This document shows, one piece after another, positions 57,259-64,000 of a stretch of 64,000 nt of DNA. The first letter of the stretch is position 1. The number at the start of each line of letters is the position of its first letter. The DNA is from Euptelea pleiosperma. Its lineage: Eukaryota > Streptophyta > Magnoliopsida > Ranunculales > Eupteleaceae. Below the pieces are notes generated by a model, which did not search any database, had not been told where the DNA came from, and saw only the letters and a program-made list of their open reading frames with translations. Made by a program: the position numbers and the translations under genes. The stretch spans positions 7,930,138-7,994,137 of the forward strand of contig CM068544.1 in assembly GCA_035048495.1 (NCBI GenBank). Reading direction: 5' to 3'.

Positions 57259-60200
57259 TATAATACCCCGAATCTTCAACTAGGGTATTATGGTAATTTG
57301 ATCCTCAGAGGATAATTTTGGCAGTTTGAACTTACTTTCACCCTTAGATATCCTATATTAAGCCATGTGTCAAGTTTGGTAGGATTCGGACAACTTTAAA
57401 AAACTTGTTATTTTTCCAACTCACTTTTAGGGCTAATTTCCTTTTAAAAATAACGAACAATAACTCACAGGAAAATTTTCTGGACACTAGATAATGTACT
57501 TGATCTAATAAGATAATAAAAATATTTTGACCCCGGGCCCCCAAAAACTTTCCAAAAATAACTTACACACCTTGTCTTAGAACCAGAAACCCATCTCTCG
57601 AATTTGGGATCAATCCGAGATCATTTAGACACTGTTTGAGTTGAATTTAGAAACTTTCCATTTTGAGACCCCCATAAACTGTTAATAGATATTTATAATT
57701 TTAATTTTATGCATAACCTAAGTTGTGTGAACCTACCTGCAAAATTTGGAATGAATCGGACATCATTAAAGTCACATATGAAACACTTCAGGATTTTTGG
57801 GCTTTTTTGCCATATTTGAACTATGCACCTCATCACTCTTTGGTGGAAACATTTTGGTCAAGCTGACTTATGGGAATGTTGACTTGGTCAACATACATAA
57901 TTAATGACTCACCATTTATTTATTTAATTATTAATTATTTTATTATTATTTTTGTTAATTGGTAAGTGGTGTAGAGATTTTAGAATTAAGGAAACTATTA
58001 TTCTTGCTTTGAAAAACTTAAAACTATTATTGGCTTGCATTGTGTAATAAGCAACTATTTTGAAATAAGGAAAGAATTTAGAAGGTGGAAAAGGTTGCCC
58101 TAAATCCTTAAGAGGACTCTTTACCATTACCTACCATCTCTATATATGAGATGAGGGAGGCAAGAGAGCTCCCAATAGTGAAAAACATGCTACCCTTTGG
58201 AGAGCTCTCCAAACCTCCCAAAAATCTCTCATTCTCTCTCATCTTCCTCTCCCGCTTCCTCTATTGAAGCACCTTCATTAAACCTCCATTAAAGAATATT
58301 TTTGAGCCTTAAAAGACCCTCATCCCACCATCAAAACAAGATCAAAACCTAGTATTTAAACCCTCTCATCAATCTCTTCAACATAGTTAGAAATCAACGG
58401 CATCGGAGAACTCAAAGAAGAACCTAGAGTTTCCCTTTCCACCATTATTTCAAATTCCTCAATATGAATTTATTGTCTATTTAAGAGGTAGGTAACCCCT
58501 ACCGTGCGTATATTCATTTACATATTTTGTTTTCTCTAAGCATGTTCATTATGGGTAAAAAGTAGTTGAATTATTGTTTTAAATTACTCATATGGGCTTC
58601 TGTTTCTTTTTATTTAATATTATATTGTTCTTTCCTTGCAACCTCCTTGTATATTATCTTTTATTTGGAAAGAAGGATAAGGGGTGAAAATGTGCCATGA
58701 CCATGCACTAATGAAAATTACGGATAATTCTCATTAGTGGATCGGTCATGAGGACTCCTCTAGGTGAAAATGATTTTGGCCTTAACCCTCCTCTCACTAT
58801 AGTTATTTGACATTTGATTTACATTATGCTTATCATGGTCACTTGGGGGTTCATGTGAGAGGAAGTTTATTATTTTTGTCATCAAGCAAGAAGGGCTAGA
58901 AAATACTAGGATGAAAGACCCCAAACAATCATACAGATGAGCCATAAGGCTACTCCCAGCAAGGAAAGGAGATGGAGATCTATTAGTGGTTGAGTTATTG
59001 GGATGGAACATCCTCGCATTTTGCATACCTTGTAGATCATTGGTTGTATATTGATTGTTATGTATTGCTTATCACATGTTCAATCCTATCCTTGCTTTCC
59101 AATGATTATGCTTAGTTAGATTAAGAGTGCCATGAGGTTACCCGTTGCACTACTAAGTCCGTTGGACACACGGTGTTTTCTGACATGGCACAGACGAGTT
59201 GGGCTTTAACCTGATGGATGACTCTTCGTGGGAAGTACCCGACGATGAGGAGTATGAGGATGGTGATCATGGCGAGCCTTTGCAGGCATCGGAAGAGTTC
59301 TAGTCGTTTAAATACTTTATTTATGAAACTAGTTATTCTTGATTTTGATTTCAAGCTTGTTCTGGCCTCTCTTTGGGAACTTGTCCCTTTTTGTCTTATG
59401 GATGATGCTTAGTTATTTTTTTTATTCGATATATATAATGATTTAACATTATATTATTTACATAAGTATAGTAGATTAGTGGCTAATAATGGAACATTGA
59501 CCCTTAATGGACCTAGATTGAGTTTTAGACTCGAGAGACTAAAAGCACTAGAAATACCGTATGAGACAGAACTATAATTTTAGATTTATAACGTATTTTC
59601 GGTAAGGTAACTAATAGAAGTTACAATTGTCATAGAAGGACTTTTTGAAGGTCTGTTAATTAGCTTTCTAGTGATATAAACTATTTTCATAGATACTTTT
59701 TGTGCAGAAAGTTATTTCTAAAATACTGACTGTAGTACGAAGTAGTCTATTCTGAAATTGAGCTAAATAGACCTAGTTTTTACCCTTAAGATGACACCTT
59801 TGAGCTCTGAGCTCAATAAGAGATTTGTAGCCAACTCAGAGGGCTATCCAACTGACTTTGGAACAACTAAATTGGATATCGAACGAAGAAATGGTGGTTA
59901 TTTTACTGCAGCGCTATCCGGGTACACTATAAAGATAAAAAATAGAAGGAAAATTATTTTCTCCGTTTGACCTAATTTTTGGTTTGGGACTTCCTTATAC
60001 ATAGTGGGTTAATTCCATATAGTTTAAAAATAAAAAATAATTAATTTAGTACTTTTTTCATAATTAATTTCATAACTTATTCTAGGGTCTAATTACCGAA
60101 ATCTATTTAATCACTTATTGGATTGTAGTATAGATTGGCTTGTTTGAGGATGGATCCTATTAGTTTAGAGTTACACTTGAACCATTAAGATTCATTCATA

Positions 60201-60279
60201 AATCACATCTAGGTTCGGGTATGAGGTTGACCCATGAATTTTTCGGTTGGATCTGGATACCTAGATTTGGGACGTGAGA
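57259..60279 (+). mobile_element. 5' LTR of a chromovirus-like Ty3/gypsy element
   Basis: Starts tataataccccgaatcttca (eroded TGTAATACCCCG) with agggtattatggtaattt, and ends gggacgtgaga (eroded GGGGCGTGACA) three bases before a primer site. Length is about 3.0 kb, usual for the Tekay/Del lineage. An AGGTAGGTAACCCCTACC donor-like site lies near 58488 and a short acidic ORF at 59214-59303. The 3' half is repeated inverted from 62458. No coding other than the small ORF was seen. Confidence 0.82.
59214..59303 (+). CDS. 29-residue acidic small ORF conserved between two LTR copies
   Basis: The frame encodes MDDSSWEVPDDEEYEDGDHG... ending ASEEF. The inverted LTR copy has the same 90-nt frame (63443-63532, minus) with four amino-acid and four silent differences and no indel. 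It lies downstream of a donor-like site in the LTR, so it might be part of a spliced leader ORF. Whether it is translated is unknown. The upstream frame is open for about eight more codons (GTDELGFN) before a TGA. Confidence 0.35.
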   Translation: MDDSSWEVPDDEEYEDGDHGEPLQASEEF

Positions 60280-60282
60280 GGG

Positions 60283-60294
60283 TGGTATCAGAGC
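60283..60294 (+). promoter_or_regulatory. Primer-binding site, tRNA-iMet type
   Basis: tggtatcagagc lies three bases after the LTR end, complementary to initiator Met tRNA. Confidence 0.88.
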
Positions 60295-60439
60295 ACCAGT
60301 TATATGATTTCCTTGGGATCGACAATAATGAGTATACGCTTAGGACATACTAGAGGTACCTTGTACACATAATAGAAATATATTAACATAAGTAGATATT
60401 AAAATACCAAAATCCATAATGTACAATAACATACTTAAG

Positions 60440-62457
60440 AGTTCTTTTATCGCCACATCCCTTGCATCAATGGGCTTGAGTTCTGAGCTTATGACTCACC
60501 CCTTATCTGTGTGTACTTCTGTGGGGAGGAGGGTTGGAGTTAACATGATCTGTAAAGATCGTACACTTCGAATTTCAGACTAGGAATTGGTCGATGATCT
60601 AATTCTGATGGAGTTATTTGATTTCGATGTTATCCTAGGCACGGATTGGCTAGCGTCATACCATGTTATAGTGGATTGCTTTAAGAAGAAGATATCATTC
60701 CAGGTATGAGATGGTTCTATTTTCCACTTCTATGGTAATAGACGTGTTGAGGATAGTGCGAGCTATTTTGTGCATGTACTCTGTGAAGAGTTTGTCGTTT
60801 CATCACTTGGATCAGAGGAAGTTATTCGGGACTTCCCTGATGTGTTTCTAGAGGAACTACCGGGTTTACCGCCGAAGAGAGAGGTGGAGTTTGGAATAGA
60901 GGTTTATCTAGGGATGACACCGATATCGATTACACCGTATCGGATGGTACCATTAGAGATGAAGGAGCTCAAAGATCAGCTTCAAGAGCTTCATGACAGA
61001 GGGTTTATCAGATCGAGTATTTCACTGTGGGGGCACCACTGTTATTCGTAAAGAAGAAGGATGGATCGCTTCGACTCTGATCAGCTCAACTGAGTTACAG
61101 TAAAGAACCGATATCCATTACCTTGCATCGACGACTTATTTGACCAGCTTCAGGGATCACGACACTTTTCGAAGATTAACTTAAGGTCAGGATATCATCA
61201 GCTTCGAGTGAAGGATGAAGATGTGTGGAAGACAACCTTCAGGACCAGATATGGATACTACAAGTTTCTCATCATGCCATTTGGGTTGACGAACGCACTA
61301 GCGACCTTCACGGACTTGATGAACTGCATTTTCTGACCTTACTTGGACCAGTTAGTAGTTGTCTTCGTCGACGACATTCTGATTTATTCAAAGACGCCAG
61401 AGGAGCACGCAGAGTATTTTCGGATTACACTTCAGACCTTGCGGGAACAACAATTGTATGCTAAAAAAGATAAGTGTTCATTTTGGATCGAGGAAGTTCA
61501 GTTCCTTAGACACATGATTATAGTAGCATGCATTTCAGTAGACTTAGCAAAAGTTGAGGCAGTTTCCAATTGGGAGTGACCGAAGACCATTTCAGAGATA
61601 AGCAATTTTCTTGGACTCGCAAGCTAGTACAGACGTTTCATTGAGGGATTCTCGAGCTTGGCAGCAGAAATGATGAAACTGACTAGGAAAGGCGAAAAGT
61701 TCATCTGGACCGACTAGTGTGAAGCATCATTTTAGGAGCTAAAGATGCGGCTTACGACGGCCCCAGTTTTGACAATACTAGACAGAGGAGCCAACTATGT
61801 GATCTACAGTGACGCTTCGAGGAGTGGACTTGGTTATGTGCTTATGTAGAACGGGAGAGTTGTGGCCTACGCTTCGAGGCAATTGAAGATTCACGAACAA
61901 AATTATCCGACGCACGACTTGGAACTTGCAGCAATTGATTTAGAGACATTAATTGTACGGTGTACAGTTTAGGTATACTCAGACCATAAAAGTCTGAAGT
62001 ATATTTTCACCTAGAAGGAGCTCAACTTGTGACAGAGACAATAGATGGAGTTCATGAAGGACTACGACTTTGCGCTGCACTATCATCCGGGCAAGGCTAA
62101 CGTAGTTGCAGACTCGTTGAGTAGAAAGACTCGAGGAACATTAGTAAGTATAGCTTTACAGCAGCATAGGTGGATAAAGATCCTTGAAGAATACGACCTT
62201 TGTATAGACCAACGAGGTGATAGAACGATTATTTTCAGTATTGCCGCTCAGCCAACCATTATTCGACGGATCATTGAGGCTCAGACCAGCGACTCAGAGA
62301 TCGAGGCAACATGAACAGAGATTTCAAGAGGCTCAGGACTAGAGGGTTTTACTATCCAGCCAAACGGCAGCATCCGATTTAACGGACGATTAGGCTTGCC
62401 GGACGATGCCAACCTTCAGGAGGACATCATGTCAGAGGCGTACTGCTTTATGCTCAC
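60440..62457 (+). pseudogene. Decayed gypsy pol (protease tail, RT, RNase H), gag deleted
   Basis: Only about 145 bp separate the primer site from the C-terminal part of the aspartic protease (SSFIATSLASMGL..., ILGTDWLASYHV), so gag and the protease active site are deleted. The linker DFPDVFLEELPGLPPKREVEF leads into [68 protein letters not shown] and VVFVDDILIYSKT (catalytic YVDD-type motif as FVDD, about 61365). RNase H follows with VIYSDAS and [21 protein letters not shown], then [17 protein letters not shown]. Sequence ends at the HHCC/integrase start (LQEDIMSEAYC). At least eight in-frame stops and a small deletion after VKKKDGSLRL make it dead. The motifs fit the Tekay-type chromoviruses. 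Confidence 0.9.
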
Positions 62458-64000
62458 TGTCACGCCCCAAATTCGGGTATCCAGATACGACCCGAAAATC
62501 TATGGGTCAACCTCATACCCGAACCTAGAGGTGATCTATGAATGCATCCTAATAGTTCAAGTATAACTCTAAACGGTTCAAGTGTAACTCTAAACCATTA
62601 GGATCCATTCTCAAACAAGCTAATCTATACCACAGTTCATTAATTGATTAAACAGATTTCAATAATTAGACTCTAGAATAAATTATAAAATAAATTATGG
62701 GTTAATTATTTTTAATTTTTAAACTATATGACATTAACCCACTATATATAAGGAAGTCTCAAACCAAAAATTAGGTCTAACGGAGAAAATAAATTTTTCT
62801 CCTATTTTTCCGTCTTTATAGTGCACCCAGACAGCACTGCAGTAAAACGGCCGCCATTTCTTCATATGATGTCCGATTTTGCTGTTCCAAAGCCCGTTAG
62901 ATAGACCTCTGAGTTGTATACAACTTTTGTATTGAGGTAAGAGCTCAAAGATGCCATATAAAGGGTCGAAACAGGTCTGTTTGGCTCGGGTTCAGAATAA
63001 ACTAGTTTGTACTACAGTCAGTGTTTTAGCGATAACTTTCTGTATAGAAAGAATCTGTGAAAACCATTTATATCAATGGAAAGCTAACTGATATACCTTC
63101 GAAAAGTCCTTCTGAGATAATCACAAATTCTATCAGTTACCTTACCGAAAATATGTTATAGGCCAAAAAATTATAGTTCTGTCCCATATGATATTTCTAG
63201 TGCTTTTAGTCTCTCGAGTCTAAAACTCGGTCTAGGTCCATTAAGGGTTGATTTTCCATTATTAACCACTAATCTACTATTATCATATAAACAATATAAT
63301 GTCAAATTATTATTTTTATCAAATAAAAATAATTAAGCATCATCAATAAGATAAAAAGGGACAAGTTCCCAAAGATATGTCAGAACAAGCCCGGAATCAA
63401 AATCAAGGATAACTCATTTTTATTAAGAAAGCGTTTAAAGGACTAGAACTCTTCCGATGCCTCCAAAGGCTTGTCGTGATCACCATCCTCGTACTCTTCG
63501 TCGTTGGGTACTTCCCACGAAGAGTCATCCATCGAGTTAAAGCCCAACTCGTCTGTGCGGTGTCACAAAACACTGTGAGTCCAACGAATTCAGTAGTGCA
63601 ACGGGTAACCCCATGGCATTGTTAATCCACATATAAAGTTAACTAAGCATAATCATAGAAAGCAAGGATAGAATAGAGCATTAATAAGCAAGACATAACA
63701 ATCAATATACAATGAATAGTCTACAAGGTATGCAAAATGCGATGACGTCCCATCCTAATAACTCAACCACTAATGGGTCTCCATCTCCTTTCCTCGCTGG
63801 GAGTAGCCGTATGGCTCATATGCAGGATTGTTTATGGTCTTTCACTCTAGGGTTTTCTAACCCTTCTTGCTTAACAACAAAATACTAAACTTCCTCTCAC
63901 ACGAACCCCCAAATGACCATGATAAGCATAACGTAAATCAAATGTCAAAATAACTATAGTGAGAGGAGTGCTAAGGCCAAAACAGTTTTCACCTACAGGT
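62458..64000 (-). mobile_element. LTR of a second chromovirus-like copy, inverted, open at window end
   Basis: tgtcacgccccaaattcggg at 62458 is the reverse complement of an intact LTR 3' end. The following 1.5 kb is colinear, in reverse, with 58757-60279 (last base about opposite 58757). It interrupts the pol of the first element at the start of integrase. ctcac (62453-62457) is the expected left target duplication, but its partner lies beyond the window. It preserves the 29-residue ORF on the minus strand (63443-63532). Whether it is a solo LTR or the 3' LTR of a full element cannot be seen. Confidence 0.8.
63443..63532 (-). CDS. 29-residue acidic small ORF, copy in inverted LTR
   Basis: Encodes MDDSSWEVPNDEEYEDGDHD... 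ending ASEEF. It is the same length and frame as 59214-59303, with substitutions D10N, G20D, E21K and Q24E. Translation is unproven. Confidence 0.35.
   Translation of the reverse strand: MDDSSWEVPNDEEYEDGDHDKPLEASEEF

Noticed and set aside
56523..57315. Thr/His/Pro-rich frames on both strands
   Set aside because: Low-complexity LTR sequence with mutually overlapping frames and no homologous domain.

Overview
This 64-kb window is nuclear DNA of a flowering plant. The evidence is a five-exon GDSL esterase gene with GT-AG introns, a plant-type QALGGH zinc-finger gene, an LRR receptor-kinase remnant, and plant-type LTR retrotransposons with initiator-Met primer sites. I cannot name the species. 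Only two genes look intact: the single-exon C2H2 zinc-finger repressor (minus strand, 16301-17065) and the GDSL esterase/lipase (plus strand, 31025-36475). Nearly everything else is repeat-derived, mostly old and nested.

Layout. 1-730: broken LRR receptor-like kinase exon. About 1450-13960: a minus-strand Ty3/gypsy LTR split by a candidate Helitron (3080-12990). The Helitron itself carries a LINE remnant (6140-7060) and a solo LTR (8367-11493, 5-bp target duplication tgtat). 13980-18460: degenerate motif repeats, a hAT-type MITE with an 8-bp duplication, a foldback MITE and the zinc-finger gene. 18498-19940: an LTR-like segment with a perfect 466-bp tandem duplication. 20149-21857: a copia LTR plus primer site. 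21911-23080: an element with long terminal inverted repeats. 23.1-30.9 kb: a dense field of MITEs and foldback repeats. 31.0-36.5 kb: the GDSL gene, whose introns are loaded with MITEs. 37741-40637: a second solo LTR of the same family as the one at 8.4 kb (duplication accac). 42954-53141: a roughly 10-kb non-autonomous LTR element with both LTRs. It has no pol, but holds one long gag-derived reading frame broken only by four Gln-to-stop changes. 54.7-57.26 kb: a diverged LTR of that family, interrupted by a copia solo LTR (55153-56412, duplication aactt). 57259-62457: a chromovirus-like gypsy element with 5' LTR, primer site and decayed protease/RT/RNase H. It is cut at the start of integrase by the LTR of a second copy in the opposite orientation (62458 to the window end).

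The most unusual material is (i) the non-autonomous LTR family, present here as one paired-LTR copy, two solo LTRs and one diverged LTR, whose LTRs carry a tRNA-like A-box/B-box module and palindromic hairpins; (ii) three hAT-type MITEs with shared ends and 8-bp duplications whose interiors are self-similar arrays of ccgttaaaa-like words; and (iii) a Helitron whose flanks rejoin two halves of one LTR. Apart from the two intact genes, no group of genes here works as a pathway.
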